Shown here: positions 52,960 to 63,314 of the stretch, piece after piece
How positions within the stretch are numbered: the stretch's first letter is position 1
How the letters are laid out: the number at the start of each line of letters is the position of its first letter
Assembly (NCBI RefSeq): GCF_007558865.1
Contig: NZ_VLPK01000004.1
Span: forward strand, 186,001-250,000
Length of the DNA: 64,000 nt
Direction of reading: 5' to 3'
DNA from: Mucilaginibacter corticis
GTDB taxonomy: Bacteria; Bacteroidota; Bacteroidia; Sphingobacteriales; Sphingobacteriaceae
Program-made: the position numbers and the translations under genes
The notes under the pieces: model-generated
Seen by the model: only the letters and a program-made list of their open reading frames with translations
What the model was told of the DNA's origin: nothing
Databases searched by the model: none

Positions 52960-54273
52960 TTATTTTTTTTGTGGTATAATTTCTATAGGATAAGCGTCTG
53001 TACTTACTTTACCATTTTCCTGCTGTTGTATCCCATAGGCCATTGCTTCTTTTTGTGTTGCAAAATGACCAATGGATATATGGATCAATTTACCCGGGGC
53101 ATCTGTAACAATGCGCGGATCCAAGCCTTTTTTTCTTAACTTCATACTGTAACGCATAGCTGTAGGCATAGTTTTACAGGCCAATACATAAACTTCAAAA
53201 CGCCTGGTACCCGTAGCGTCTGATGGTTTTAGCGCGCTTGTATCTAACGCTGCCGCCGCAGTAGTTGTTGCTGCCGGTTTTGTTACCGTTACTGGCGGTT
53301 TAGCCGCAGGCTCTTCTTTTTTAGTTGCTACCACCGGGGCTGCTTTTTTCGGCTCTGTTTTCTTAACTGCAGGCGCGGCTTTAACAACGGTATCTCCTTT
53401 ACTTTGCGGGCCTTCAGCTGTTTCAATCGAATCGGTGTTAGCTGTATCTGCAACCTTAACGGGCACCTCTGTATTAGCTTTAACGGTGTCAGCAGGTTTT
53501 GTATTGTCCTGCCAGAAAGCAACTTTAGCAAAAACATCCGGGTAATAGCGGTAAATCCCAAGTATAACAGTATCCAGCAGAAGTATAATAACTACTATTA
53601 TCAGGAAGATGCGTAAAGGGCTCTTACGCTCATCAGTTTCAGGGGCTACATAGGTGTATTCAGCACCTTCCTGCCGGTTGTAAAATTCTACTGGTTGTGC
53701 CTGGTAATGATTTTCAAATACTACAGGTTCACTAACAATTACCGGTTCAACAACCGGCTCAGGTACAATTACCGGTTCAGGGTGATGTTGTACTTCGGCA
53801 ACTACCGCTGTTTCTTCTGCAACAACTGCTGCAGGTACAGCAGGTACTTCTTCAACAACAGTACCATTTGTTTTGGCTATGCCGACAGGTTCAAGCCCGT
53901 AAAAAATGCTGTCGTCAGTTATTTTATCGGCAGGCTTAAAGGTTAGCTGACCGCCATCGGTATAAAACCAGCCGAGGTTACCAACAGCAACTTCACCGGT
54001 TAGGGCTTCCTGTTTTAGGTTGGCTACGTACTTTTCAACAAAATATTCTGCAGATGCACCAGAGATGTGTTTTTTTAGCGCGATATAGCCGGACAACTCT
54101 TCGGTGCCCGCAGTACCTGCAGTAAATTTAGCCCGGTGATAGGGCGGATAAAATGCGCGTTCATTCTCGTCGTAATACCCACTCATACGCAGCCGCTCAA
54201 AGTTACCCAGTCCGGGTATGTCTACTTCGCCCTGCTGCATGAGCAATTCGCTTAAATAAAAGCCTACATCCAT
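52960..54273 (-). CDS. HU-CCDC81/SPOR domain membrane protein
   Basis: 437 aa. N-terminal residues about 1-115 match the bacterial HU-CCDC81 pattern (MDVGFYLSELLMQQGEVDIPGLGNFERLRMSGYYDENERAFYPPYHRAKF and KKHISGASAEYFVEKYVANLKQEALTGEVAVGNLGWFYT). A single transmembrane helix (about 215-240) follows, then a Lys/Pro/Ala-rich linker and a C-terminal SPOR domain (about 360-435). So a DNA-binding-like fold faces the cytoplasm and a peptidoglycan-binding domain faces the periplasm. It could couple envelope and chromosome, which is inference. Confidence 0.85.
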   Translation of the reverse strand: MDVGFYLSELLMQQGEVDIPGLGNFERLRMSGYYDENERAFYPPYHRAKFTAGTAGTEELSGYIALKKHISGASAEYFVEKYVANLKQEALTGEVAVGNLGWFYTDGGQLTFKPADKITDDSIFYGLEPVGIAKTNGTVVEEVPAVPAAVVAEETAVVAEVQHHPEPVIVPEPVVEPVIVSEPVVFENHYQAQPVEFYNRQEGAEYTYVAPETDERKSPLRIFLIIVVIILLLDTVILGIYRYYPDVFAKVAFWQDNTKPADTVKANTEVPVKVADTANTDSIETAEGPQSKGDTVVKAAPAVKKTEPKKAAPVVATKKEEPAAKPPVTVTKPAATTTAAAALDTSALKPSDATGTRRFEVYVLACKTMPTAMRYSMKLRKKGLDPRIVTDAPGKLIHISIGHFATQKEAMAYGIQQQENGKVSTDAYPIEIIPQKK

Positions 54274-54387
54274 TTGCTAAAAGTAACGGTTAATTAGTTA
54301 ACTTCAAATATAAGTCTTAAGACGATACTGTAAAATGTTAAGTAGTTTAAAAAACTTGCTTAACAGTTTAATCATATAACTTTAATA

Positions 54388-56271
54388 TTAGAAGCTGAAA
54401 CTGGCACCGCCAAAGATATTAAATCCGTAGTCAGGATAATACAACCAGGTTTGATTTGTTGAATTTAAAATGTTATTTACTTTTCCAAAAATGGAGATTT
54501 GTTTGTTAATGCTGTACTCAACGCCTCCGCTCAGGTCAGCAAACTGGCTGATCTGTGATATAGCGGTAGTTGGCGGATTTACACCAAAAGTTTTGTTATA
54601 CAATGCGTTGTTAGTCTGATCATAAGCTATGCCCCTGAATAATAACGAACCGGTAACTTTAACCTTATCATTAATATTGATAGATGTACCTGCGGTCAGT
54701 TTAAACTTAGGCAGGTTCCAGGCCTGTACTTCGCTGGCCATGCTGTAGTTTTTAAATTCGGCACGTCCAAACACACTTACATCACTTGATGCTTTAAAGT
54801 CCAGTTCGCCGTTAAAACCGCTTATGGTAGCTGTGCCATTGTCATAAATAACACCAAACCTGTTTTGGCCGGCAGCAAAGTTAAAGTTGCTCACAAACAA
54901 AGGCATGTTTTTAACCGTGTTCCTGAAGAAGGTTGCTTTAAAACCAAGCCCCGGTGCCAATGTGCCTTTAAGACCGGCGCTCAGGTCAAGCTTATCAACC
55001 GAATTTTTGATATCCAGGTTCTGGCCCAGGAAAGGGTTAAGCCCGTAAAAATCTTTTAATGATGATTTATTTACATCGCCTTTGGCCTCAACAAAAATGC
55101 GCACATATTTAGGGATAACCTGTAACTCCGCCTTAGCAGCCGGGAAGATCGAGAAGCGCGATGCAAAGCCAAACTCATCGACAATGTTTACACCTGCGTC
55201 AACTTTATAAGCCGTTCCCTGGAATTTGATATAGGGGTTTAACCTTACAATGCTATTGTTGTAGTTATATAAAGAGTCCTTTTGTGTACTCAGATCAAGC
55301 GAGGCGCTTAAACCGGCGTAGAACTGGTTAATGGTCTCGTTTAAAAATCCTGACAATACCAGGTTGCTTTCTCTGGCATCAAACTTATCGCTGAAAATAT
55401 AGCCTTTTAATTTAAGGGCGTAGGTAAAGTCGTTTTCAACGTCTTTGTAGTTTTTAGCAATCTCGCCCTCAGCGCCTAAGGTGCTAAAAGTCTGGCCGGC
55501 AACATCAAGCTTAACAGGCGGATGGTCTTTATCATAACCGAAAAAGTTGTTACTGCTGTTGCTGTAATCAATGCGGCCGGTTAACGTATTTTCGTCGCCT
55601 ATGTTTTTGCCAAAAACGCCTATCTGATCATTACGGGTGTCTTGCTTGTAGTAAGTGGTACCGCCCTGCATTAAATGCTTAACGTAACCGCCCACCTGTA
55701 AAGCCTGGTCGCGGCCGTTACCAAAATAGCCTTCAAAAAAGGTGGTTTTTAAATTACCAACCGCGCCACGTACAATGTTGTTGTATGGCAATGTATCCAG
55801 CTGGGCAGGCATTTTCATGGCATCCAGTTGTTTTATCTCAGAGTTTTGCTCTAAACGTTTATCAAGCGGCGTATAGGTTAATGGTGCTTTGTATGGTATT
55901 TTATCCTCCAGGTCAGGGTTACGACGAATCTTTACAGCATCAGCCAGTAAAGGTTTGTAAGCTGATGTAATTACAATCTCTTCTGATAGGCTGCCGCCGT
56001 TAGCGCCATTGGCACCACCTGCGCCGCCGCCACCTTTAGTAGTATCAGCCGCGCTTTTTGCAGCCTGATCGCCTAATGATTTAGTATCGGTTGCTTTTTT
56101 TGTACCTGTTGATTTTGCAGCCGGTTTAGCGGTGCTTTTGGCAGGTGCTTTCTTTGCAGTAATTTTTGTTGTCGTCGCTTTTTTTGACTTGGTACTTTTT
56201 TGCGCGTCAGCCGGAACAAAGTATAATACCATGATCAAAGTAAACAGCGTATAGGTGTATTTTAATTTCAT
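54388..56271 (-). CDS. TonB-linked outer-membrane beta-barrel protein
   Basis: 627 aa; signal peptide ends PADAQ near residue 24. After it there is a Lys/Ala/Thr-rich low-complexity stretch (about 25-95) and a Gly-rich spacer, then EEIVITSAYKPLLADAVKIRRNPD, a plug-like or barrel-entry segment, then many amphipathic strands typical of a beta-barrel ending in an aromatic residue (SFSF). It lies in the TonB operon, so it is probably a TonB-energised receptor or an outer-membrane partner. There is no SusC-type carboxypeptidase-like domain. Confidence 0.75.
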   Translation of the reverse strand: MKLKYTYTLFTLIMVLYFVPADAQKSTKSKKATTTKITAKKAPAKSTAKPAAKSTGTKKATDTKSLGDQAAKSAADTTKGGGGAGGANGANGGSLSEEIVITSAYKPLLADAVKIRRNPDLEDKIPYKAPLTYTPLDKRLEQNSEIKQLDAMKMPAQLDTLPYNNIVRGAVGNLKTTFFEGYFGNGRDQALQVGGYVKHLMQGGTTYYKQDTRNDQIGVFGKNIGDENTLTGRIDYSNSSNNFFGYDKDHPPVKLDVAGQTFSTLGAEGEIAKNYKDVENDFTYALKLKGYIFSDKFDARESNLVLSGFLNETINQFYAGLSASLDLSTQKDSLYNYNNSIVRLNPYIKFQGTAYKVDAGVNIVDEFGFASRFSIFPAAKAELQVIPKYVRIFVEAKGDVNKSSLKDFYGLNPFLGQNLDIKNSVDKLDLSAGLKGTLAPGLGFKATFFRNTVKNMPLFVSNFNFAAGQNRFGVIYDNGTATISGFNGELDFKASSDVSVFGRAEFKNYSMASEVQAWNLPKFKLTAGTSININDKVKVTGSLLFRGIAYDQTNNALYNKTFGVNPPTTAISQISQFADLSGGVEYSINKQISIFGKVNNILNSTNQTWLYYPDYGFNIFGGASFSF

Positions 56272-56285
56272 GTGCTTGTCTTCTT

Positions 56286-59200
56286 TTATCCTTTGTTAAC
56301 CGGTTTATTAGTTGTAGTATCTGTTTTACTATTGGTGGAATCAGGTTTGGCTTCATCCGTAGGAGTGGCGAGTGATTTACTGCCAGCCTTTCCTGGTGCA
56401 ATTTTTTCCATCCTTTGTTGTGCCGCAGGCAATATATCATCATTGCCTTTGTAATTATCCAGTACGCTTTGCAGTGTAGCCTTTGCCTGGAATTTGTCTT
56501 TCAGCGCTATATAATCATCGGCCAGCAAGATAAAGGTCTTGGCTATCCAATAATCATAATTAGGCATCTCTTTAGCAATTTCAAAGCAGGTTTTTTGCGA
56601 TGCTTTGTACTGGTGTTTTAAGTATTGAATGTTGGCGATGTTGTACTTAGCCTCGGCAGCCGCAATGGTTTTGGTATTGCTGATGGTGTAGTCAAACTCG
56701 TTTATAGCTGCTGTGGTATCGCCTTTCTGTAAGTGAGCTATACCCGCATATAAACCGGTCTTGAATTTATCTTCCTGCGATGATTTTTCATTTTGCCTAA
56801 CCAGTTTTACATAGTTCAGTACATCGTCTGATGCTTTCATTTGCGAGTAGCATAGCAGCAGGTTGTTAACTGCAAATGTGTAATCGGCTTTATATTCGGC
56901 ATTGATCTCCAATTTTTTCAGGAACACCACCGCGTCATTGTATTTTTTCTGGTTCATGTACAGCTTAGCCATCGCGATCAGCGACTGCTCTGTTGACGAA
57001 CTGGTCCAGTCGTTCAATATCACGTTATAATCCTGTACGGCTTCGTCTGATCTGTTCAGGTTAACTAACGCTTGCGCGCGGATAAACCTGGCTTGTTTTT
57101 CGTAGATAGGTTTGGTTGGGAACTTATCAAAGTAGCCATTCACAGCGGATACAGTTCCCTGCCAGTCGCCCTTTAAATATACGTTATTGGCCGCAGTGTA
57201 CATGATGTTTTCCTGGTCGGCAGCCGAGTAGTTACCGATAGGAGTAGTGCCAGCGTAAGCAATGAAGGTCTGCGCGTCGCCCTTATCTGTATAGATCTTC
57301 TCGATCTGTTTAAGCGCTTGTTTAGCTTCGTCTGTTGACGCGTAATCTTTTATCACCTGTTTAAACGACTCGACAGCAAGGTCATCATTACCCGCATTAT
57401 AGTCTATTAAACCAATGGTAACTAACGCCCGTGGCACATAGCTGCTTTGCGGGTATTTTTGGATCATGGCCTGTAAAAGCGTTTTGGCAGTAGGGCCGTC
57501 ATTCTTTACAAAGTAAGTATAAGCTATCTCGAAGTCGGCATCGTCAGCATAATCAGAGTTAGGGAAAGTGCTTAGCAGGTCTTTAAGGGTACTGATCTTA
57601 GTATCAGGCGCGCCTTGTAAACCCTGAATCATACCGCGTTGAAATAACGCGTAATCCTCGCCTTTTATATGCTGATTAATAATGCGGTTGTAATACTCTA
57701 AAGCTTTTTCATAGCTCTTTAATACAAAGTAGCTGTCGCCTATGCGGGTTACCGCGTCATTAATAGTGTTAGGGTCTTTTTCTTCGCCGTCTAAGAATTT
57801 TTGGAAGTAAGTTGCAGCAGTTTTATATTTTTCACCATAAAAGGCAGCATATGCTAACGCGTAGTTGGCGTAGTTATAAACGTTAGTTTCTTTAGCTTCG
57901 GGCATATCCAGGAAATCCTGGAAGGTTGATACCGACTCGCTGTATTTACGCACCTCATACATGGCCTCGGCCATCCAATAGGTAGTTAAAACTTTAACTT
58001 TCGGATCAACCGGATCTTTTAATGAGCGCAAGAAAATACCGATAGCATTTTCAAAGGCGCGTTCGTTGTAAAACTCTAAACCACGGAAATAAGTAACTTT
58101 TTGGTAAGCGATCTTGGCACTTTGTGTTTTATTGGGGATAGGCTCTAAGATCTCAACTGCTTCTTTATAGTTATGCGAGTTCAGTAATTCTTCGCCTAAT
58201 AAAACCTTAACTTCGGTAGTACGGGTCGCTCTTGGGTAATTTTTTAAGTAAAGACGGGTAGCTTCAAGGGCCTGGGTGTTAAAGTCAAGCTCGTATGAAA
58301 GTTTTGCATACTGAAACAAAGCGTCTTCCTGTAATTGCTTATCAAATGTTAACCGTGATGCGGTAAAGAACGCGTTACGCGCGCTTTGCTTATTATTCAT
58401 TTTCAGGAATACCAAGCCTAAGGTATAGCTGCCGCTTTGGCTGTAAGCATCGTTTTGTTCAATCAGTTTTTCAAGTTCGCTGGCAGATTTGGTATAGTTG
58501 CCCACTTTATAATAAGCGTAACCCATCTGGTAGCTGTCCTGCGTGTTTTGCGTTCTGCCCTGGTCGCGCGCCTCAAAACGGTCGTAATATTTTACAGCGT
58601 TGTCATAATCAACCTTAGCGAAGTACGACGCGGCAATAATGCGCAGCATTTCGGTTTCGTTTTGTTGTTTGGTTGAGTTTACAATGGGTACGGCATAGCT
58701 TATTACATCGTCATAACGTTTATCTAAAAAATAAACCGCTGTGATATAGTATGGATAGCTGTTGATGTATTTTTTAGAGTTTTTTAACTTCTCGAAATTC
58801 ACCAAAGCCAAATGGTAATCTTTGTTCAGATAAGCTATATACGCGAAATAATAAGTAGCGTCATCGGTAAATGGCGAGCGCCTTGTTTTTACCTCGCTAA
58901 ACAATAATTGCGCATTGGTATAATCGTTCAGCGAGAAATAAGCATAACCTTTGCGGAATTTATACTCGGTATTTTCACTGCCGGTTAATTGGCCGGCGGT
59001 TATTTTATCAAACCACTCTAAAGCTTCTTTATATTTCCCCTGAATAGAATAGGCGCGGCCTATCTGATAAACAGCCAGCTTTGCCAACGGATTTTCAGGA
59101 TGCTCGTTTATGAACTTTAAAAATAGGCTTTCAGAATTGTCATTACCCAGCTCAAGCGCACAAAGGGCTATGTAATATTGCGAGTTTTCTTTTAACAGGG

Positions 59201-59417
59201 ATAATTCACTTTCAAACTGCGGCTGGTTACTTGTTTTTAACGGTGTAGACATAACCAACTGGTACTGCTGCGAAGCGGCAACATACATACCGCGCTGTAA
59301 AAGATCAGTAGCCGCATGGTACGTATGGTACACCTTAAACGATTGGTCTGTTTGGGCGTGTAAAGTAAGAGCGGAGGATATAAGTAGTATGAATATGCTG
59401 TATTTGAATTTTATCAT
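56286..59417 (-). CDS. Large exported TPR protein
   Basis: 1043 aa from the ATG at 59417, the start of a signal peptide (MIKFKYSIFILLISSALTLHAQ); an earlier in-frame start adds 13 unlikely residues. The body has about 20 tetratricopeptide-like helix pairs, for example GKYKEALEWFDKI, SLNDYTNAQLLFSEVK and GNDDLAVESFKQVIKDY. Such solenoids bind other proteins. It opens the envelope operon, just before the outer-membrane barrel gene (14 bases), and so may scaffold assembly of that barrel or of the TonB complex. Function unknown. Confidence 0.85.
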   Translation of the reverse strand: MIKFKYSIFILLISSALTLHAQTDQSFKVYHTYHAATDLLQRGMYVAASQQYQLVMSTPLKTSNQPQFESELSLLKENSQYYIALCALELGNDNSESLFLKFINEHPENPLAKLAVYQIGRAYSIQGKYKEALEWFDKITAGQLTGSENTEYKFRKGYAYFSLNDYTNAQLLFSEVKTRRSPFTDDATYYFAYIAYLNKDYHLALVNFEKLKNSKKYINSYPYYITAVYFLDKRYDDVISYAVPIVNSTKQQNETEMLRIIAASYFAKVDYDNAVKYYDRFEARDQGRTQNTQDSYQMGYAYYKVGNYTKSASELEKLIEQNDAYSQSGSYTLGLVFLKMNNKQSARNAFFTASRLTFDKQLQEDALFQYAKLSYELDFNTQALEATRLYLKNYPRATRTTEVKVLLGEELLNSHNYKEAVEILEPIPNKTQSAKIAYQKVTYFRGLEFYNERAFENAIGIFLRSLKDPVDPKVKVLTTYWMAEAMYEVRKYSESVSTFQDFLDMPEAKETNVYNYANYALAYAAFYGEKYKTAATYFQKFLDGEEKDPNTINDAVTRIGDSYFVLKSYEKALEYYNRIINQHIKGEDYALFQRGMIQGLQGAPDTKISTLKDLLSTFPNSDYADDADFEIAYTYFVKNDGPTAKTLLQAMIQKYPQSSYVPRALVTIGLIDYNAGNDDLAVESFKQVIKDYASTDEAKQALKQIEKIYTDKGDAQTFIAYAGTTPIGNYSAADQENIMYTAANNVYLKGDWQGTVSAVNGYFDKFPTKPIYEKQARFIRAQALVNLNRSDEAVQDYNVILNDWTSSSTEQSLIAMAKLYMNQKKYNDAVVFLKKLEINAEYKADYTFAVNNLLLCYSQMKASDDVLNYVKLVRQNEKSSQEDKFKTGLYAGIAHLQKGDTTAAINEFDYTISNTKTIAAAEAKYNIANIQYLKHQYKASQKTCFEIAKEMPNYDYWIAKTFILLADDYIALKDKFQAKATLQSVLDNYKGNDDILPAAQQRMEKIAPGKAGSKSLATPTDEAKPDSTNSKTDTTTNKPVNKG

Positions 59418-59593
59418 AATGCGTAACAATGGTGGCGCTAATTTAGCTAAACACAAAAATGTAATTCACAATAGTAATTAACAAACTGTGGAAAACACTT
59501 TTTAAACGCACATGTAAAAAGGGATGTTGTTTTTGTTGAAAACTTTAAAGATTGTTAATTAGTTAAGGGGCTTGTTAACAATCTTATAGTATG

Positions 59594-59956
59594 TTAGGCA
59601 GCCAGCTGGCGCTCAACTCGGTCAAGCAATACGTCAATATCAAAAGGTTTGGCAATAAAATCGTCGGGGTTGCCATTTTGTTTCAGACTGTCTGTTATCG
59701 CGTGGCTGGCAGACAATAGGATAACCGGGATGCTGTTGGTTTCTTTTTTGGCTTTAACGAGGCGGCAAAGATCGCGGCCGTCTAAATTACCCAACATAAT
59801 GTCCAGCAAGATCAGGTCAGGGTGGTGTTTCTCTATGCGGTCAAATAAATATTCACCATCGGCAAGTGTTTCTACTTCGTATCCTGAGTCTTCAAGTATT
59901 AACTGTAAAACTTCTAAAATGTCTTTGTCATCATCAACCGCTAAGATCCGTTGCAT
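59594..59956 (-). CDS. Single-domain response regulator
   Basis: 120 aa, receiver domain only. Phosphorylation site Asp52 (LILLDIMLGNLDGRD), acidic pocket at VDDDKD (residues 7-12), switch Ser/Thr at LLSAS near 81-85 and Lys103 (IAKPF). There is no output domain, so it must act by protein contact, like CheY or Spo0F. No kinase gene is adjacent. A long palindrome lies upstream and the TPR operon downstream. Confidence 0.92.
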   Translation of the reverse strand: MQRILAVDDDKDILEVLQLILEDSGYEVETLADGEYLFDRIEKHHPDLILLDIMLGNLDGRDLCRLVKAKKETNSIPVILLSASHAITDSLKQNGNPDDFIAKPFDIDVLLDRVERQLAA

Positions 59957-60070
59957 TGTATTAAGTATTAATCCTTTTCAAAATAAAAAAGGTATAGTTA
60001 TATGTTAAAACAGTTATAACAATTACTATACCAATATTATTTTTAATTATTAATATTTAATTATTAGCCA

Positions 60071-60140
60071 TAATGTGTTGTAAAACAAGCACTAAATAAA
60101 ACCTATACGTTTTATTTAGTGCTTGTTTTACAACACATTA
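60071..60140. repeat. 32-bp perfect inverted repeat
   Basis: Arms 60071-60102 and 60109-60140 are perfect complements, with a 6-nt loop CTATAC. It lies eight bases after the M16 stop. Far longer than a normal terminator stem, AT-rich on both flanks, with no clear T run. It may end the M16 transcript, form an RNase III target, or be a repeat element. Confidence 0.9.
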
Positions 60141-60148
60141 ATTAGTTA

Positions 60149-63085
60149 TTAATAGCCAAATATTTGTTTCAGGTCGGGCTTTATTAATTCGCCATATTTT
60201 TGCAGATCGGTATCATTAACCCGTTTAGCCGAGGCTACTATGCAATAGGTATAAGGCTTGTCTTTTAGCTCGCTATCATGAAAAGCTTTGATGGTATTGA
60301 AGTCAAGCTTGTTCAGGTTATCAAAAGTGGTTTTACGCAGATCGTAATCAATCCCCAGGCGCCGTGCTGCCAGGTAATTAAATATAATATCATCCTGGGT
60401 TATCCGGTCTGTTTCTAACGATTTTCGGATATTATCCTTAGCATCACTCAATCCTTTTTCAGATTCAGGCATATCATTCAACAGGTCGTTCATGCTTTTA
60501 ACGGCTTCGTTCAGCTTATCAGCCTGCGTACCTACGTAGCCTATAAAAAAGTTAGGGTCGCTCTTTTTAACCGGCGACGCGTACGACGCGTAAGTATTAT
60601 ATGCTAATGCCTTAGACTCGCGGATCTGCTGAAAAACAACCGCGCTCATGCCACCGGTGCCAAAGTAGTTGTTAAACAGTTCGATCTTTGGTGCCTGGGC
60701 CGGGTCATAAAGGCCTTCATTACGGATCCAGTAGATCTCTGCCTGTACCATATCATAATCAGCAAATAATACCTGGTTGTGGTCAGCCTGCAGTTTAACA
60801 AAATGTTTTTTCTCAGGGTATGGTGTAAACACCACAGGTGTACTATGCAGTTTGGTTAATGCTGTGGCCGCCTGTAAAGCAGTATATGGCCCGTAATATA
60901 AAATGTTATGCTTGTAGTTGTTTAACTGGTGCAGAATATTCACCAGGTCTGTCGCTTTAAGGTTATCCAGTTCGGCATCGCTCAATACGTTGTTAAACGG
61001 ATTTGACGGCCCGTATTGCGCGTAGCTCACCAATCCCTGGGCTATGTTTGTTTTATTGAGTTTAGCGTTTTCACGTCCTTTTCTTATCCTGGCTTTAAGC
61101 GCGGTTAATGCTGCTTCGTCGGGTTGACAATTGGCTAACAGGTCTTCATACAGTTTTACAGTAGCGTTAAAGTTTTCCTGCAAGCCACTGATAGTGATGG
61201 TGGAGATCTCTGTACCGGCAGATATATTGAATGACGATGCCAGTTTATAGAACGCCTTGCTAAAATCCTCGGCGGTTTTTGTTTTGGTACCCAGGAATTG
61301 GATGTATTGGGCAGCAATAGGGAGTAGCTTGCTGTTCCAGCTGCCCATGTCATAGCGATAGTATAGCCTGAAAATACTGTTGTCTTTATTTTGTACTGAT
61401 AGCAGTTCTGCACGGCCCGACTTTGCCCTTTGGATATCTTTATTATAATCAAGCCATACCGGTTTTACCGCACTGGCAGGTATGGCCGCGACGCTTTGTA
61501 AAAATGGTGATTGGGCGGTAGTATTTACATCAACAGGGGTAATGGGTGGCTTAACTACTTTTATTACACTTTTGTCTTCGCCCTGGTGTTTGTAAACTAT
61601 CACATAGTTGTTATCCGTAAGGTATTTGTTGGCGAATGCCACAATTTGTGCTTTGGTTATTTTTGACAGCTCGTTTATGGTACCCACATCTGCGCGCCAG
61701 TCAACACCTGCAGTAAAATCGCTCAACAGGTTTGAGGCCCGGTTCGAGTAGCTTTCGTTTTGTTCGATAATGCTTTTTTTCTCGTTATTAACTATCGATG
61801 TAATCAGGTCTTCAGAAAAGTTGCCATTTCTCAGTTTGGCTATTTCATTAAGCATTAAGGTTTTTACCTCGTCTAATGATTGTCCTTTTATGGGGTTGCC
61901 AGTTAACAGTAATACGCTGTAATCTTTTAAGGCGTATGAATTTGCGTTGGCGCTTAACAGCAATTGTTTTTTGGTAAGATCAAGATCAAATAAACCGGCT
62001 TTACCATTGGTAAGCATTGATCCCATCAGGTCAAGCAGGCGGGCATCGCGGGTGTTAGCCCCCGGGAAACGGAACCCGATGGTTAAAGTTTCAGGGCTTG
62101 GGCCATACACATCTTTTTTTACCGGGCTGGTGATCGGTTTTTCAGGTGCGAAACTATAAACCGGGATAGGCTTGGCTTTCATGTAGCTGAAATGATCATC
62201 AACCTTTTTGATCATTACATCAGGGTTAAAATCGCCCGAAAGGATAATGCCCATGTTATTAGGCACATAGTAAGTGTAATAATAATTGCGGATGGCTTTT
62301 AATGACGGGTTTTTCAGATCCTGAATAGTGCCTATAGTGGTGTGTTTACCATAATTATTATTTGGGAAAAGTGCGGCAAACATGGCCTCGACTGTTTTGC
62401 GACCGTCATTGTCCAGTCCTATATTTTTTTCTTCATAAACAGCCTCAAGCTCGGTATGGAAAAGGCGTAATACCGGTTCGCGGAAACGCTCGGTTTGCAG
62501 GGTTAAATATTTATCTATGGCAGAGCTGGGGATATCGTCCTCATAAACTGTTTGCTCAAATGAGGTAAAGGCATTGCTGTTTTGCCCGCCCATTGCAGCC
62601 ATGATCTTATCATACTCATTAGCTATCGAAAACTTTGCCGCCTGGCCTGATACCTGGTCTATCTGCTTGTAAATGTCGGCGCGTTTACCTTCGTCTGTAG
62701 TCGAGTTATATTGCTCATATAAGGCATCTATCTGATCGAGGTAAGGTTTTTCCTTCTCGTAATCCATGGTGCCGTATTTGTCAGTGCCCTTAAACATCAT
62801 GTGTTCCAGGTAATGCGCAAGGCCTGTGTGGCTATCCGGATCTGTTTTGCTGCCTGCCTTTACTGCAACGTAAGCTTGTATGCGCGGTTGCTTATTGGTT
62901 GGGCTAAGTATTACCGTAAGCCCATTTTTAAGCGTGTAAAAACGCGAGTGGGTAGGGTCGCCGGTTACATATTTATAAGTATAACCGCCGGATGTGCCTT
63001 GTTTCCAGGCAATAACGGTTTGCGCGTGCAGGTTTGATATAAAAGCAGAAAGAAAAATACAGATCAGAAATAACTTGTGTTTCAT
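60149..63085 (-). CDS. M16 zinc metallopeptidase (pitrilysin family)
   Basis: 978 aa from the ATG at 63085, which starts a signal peptide (MKHKLFLICIFLSAFISNLHAQ); an earlier GTG would add 21 residues. The zinc motif HYLEHMMFKGT (HxxEH) near residue 72-76 sits in the N-terminal half with the usual downstream Glu; the C-terminal half is structurally similar but lacks zinc ligands, as normal for two-domain M16 enzymes. It degrades peptides in the periplasm. Its stop precedes the 32-bp palindrome; start region has a near-consensus TACATTTA. Confidence 0.94.
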   Translation of the reverse strand: MKHKLFLICIFLSAFISNLHAQTVIAWKQGTSGGYTYKYVTGDPTHSRFYTLKNGLTVILSPTNKQPRIQAYVAVKAGSKTDPDSHTGLAHYLEHMMFKGTDKYGTMDYEKEKPYLDQIDALYEQYNSTTDEGKRADIYKQIDQVSGQAAKFSIANEYDKIMAAMGGQNSNAFTSFEQTVYEDDIPSSAIDKYLTLQTERFREPVLRLFHTELEAVYEEKNIGLDNDGRKTVEAMFAALFPNNNYGKHTTIGTIQDLKNPSLKAIRNYYYTYYVPNNMGIILSGDFNPDVMIKKVDDHFSYMKAKPIPVYSFAPEKPITSPVKKDVYGPSPETLTIGFRFPGANTRDARLLDLMGSMLTNGKAGLFDLDLTKKQLLLSANANSYALKDYSVLLLTGNPIKGQSLDEVKTLMLNEIAKLRNGNFSEDLITSIVNNEKKSIIEQNESYSNRASNLLSDFTAGVDWRADVGTINELSKITKAQIVAFANKYLTDNNYVIVYKHQGEDKSVIKVVKPPITPVDVNTTAQSPFLQSVAAIPASAVKPVWLDYNKDIQRAKSGRAELLSVQNKDNSIFRLYYRYDMGSWNSKLLPIAAQYIQFLGTKTKTAEDFSKAFYKLASSFNISAGTEISTITISGLQENFNATVKLYEDLLANCQPDEAALTALKARIRKGRENAKLNKTNIAQGLVSYAQYGPSNPFNNVLSDAELDNLKATDLVNILHQLNNYKHNILYYGPYTALQAATALTKLHSTPVVFTPYPEKKHFVKLQADHNQVLFADYDMVQAEIYWIRNEGLYDPAQAPKIELFNNYFGTGGMSAVVFQQIRESKALAYNTYASYASPVKKSDPNFFIGYVGTQADKLNEAVKSMNDLLNDMPESEKGLSDAKDNIRKSLETDRITQDDIIFNYLAARRLGIDYDLRKTTFDNLNKLDFNTIKAFHDSELKDKPYTYCIVASAKRVNDTDLQKYGELIKPDLKQIFGY

Positions 63086-63314
63086 GGGGCTTGTTTGAAC
63101 CATAAATGTATTTAAAAATTTTGTTTGATAAAAGGTGGCGATCAGCACAAAAAAATGTCTTTAGCATAGCTGAAATCAGCTATTTGATGTTGTTTGTTAA
63201 CTGTTGTTACAGTGGTATTTATTAATATTTAACAAAAATATTTCGGGGTAAATAAACCTTTACAAATGTCATCGCTCTAAAAAACATTGTTTAACAATAT
63301 AAAAATACACTACA

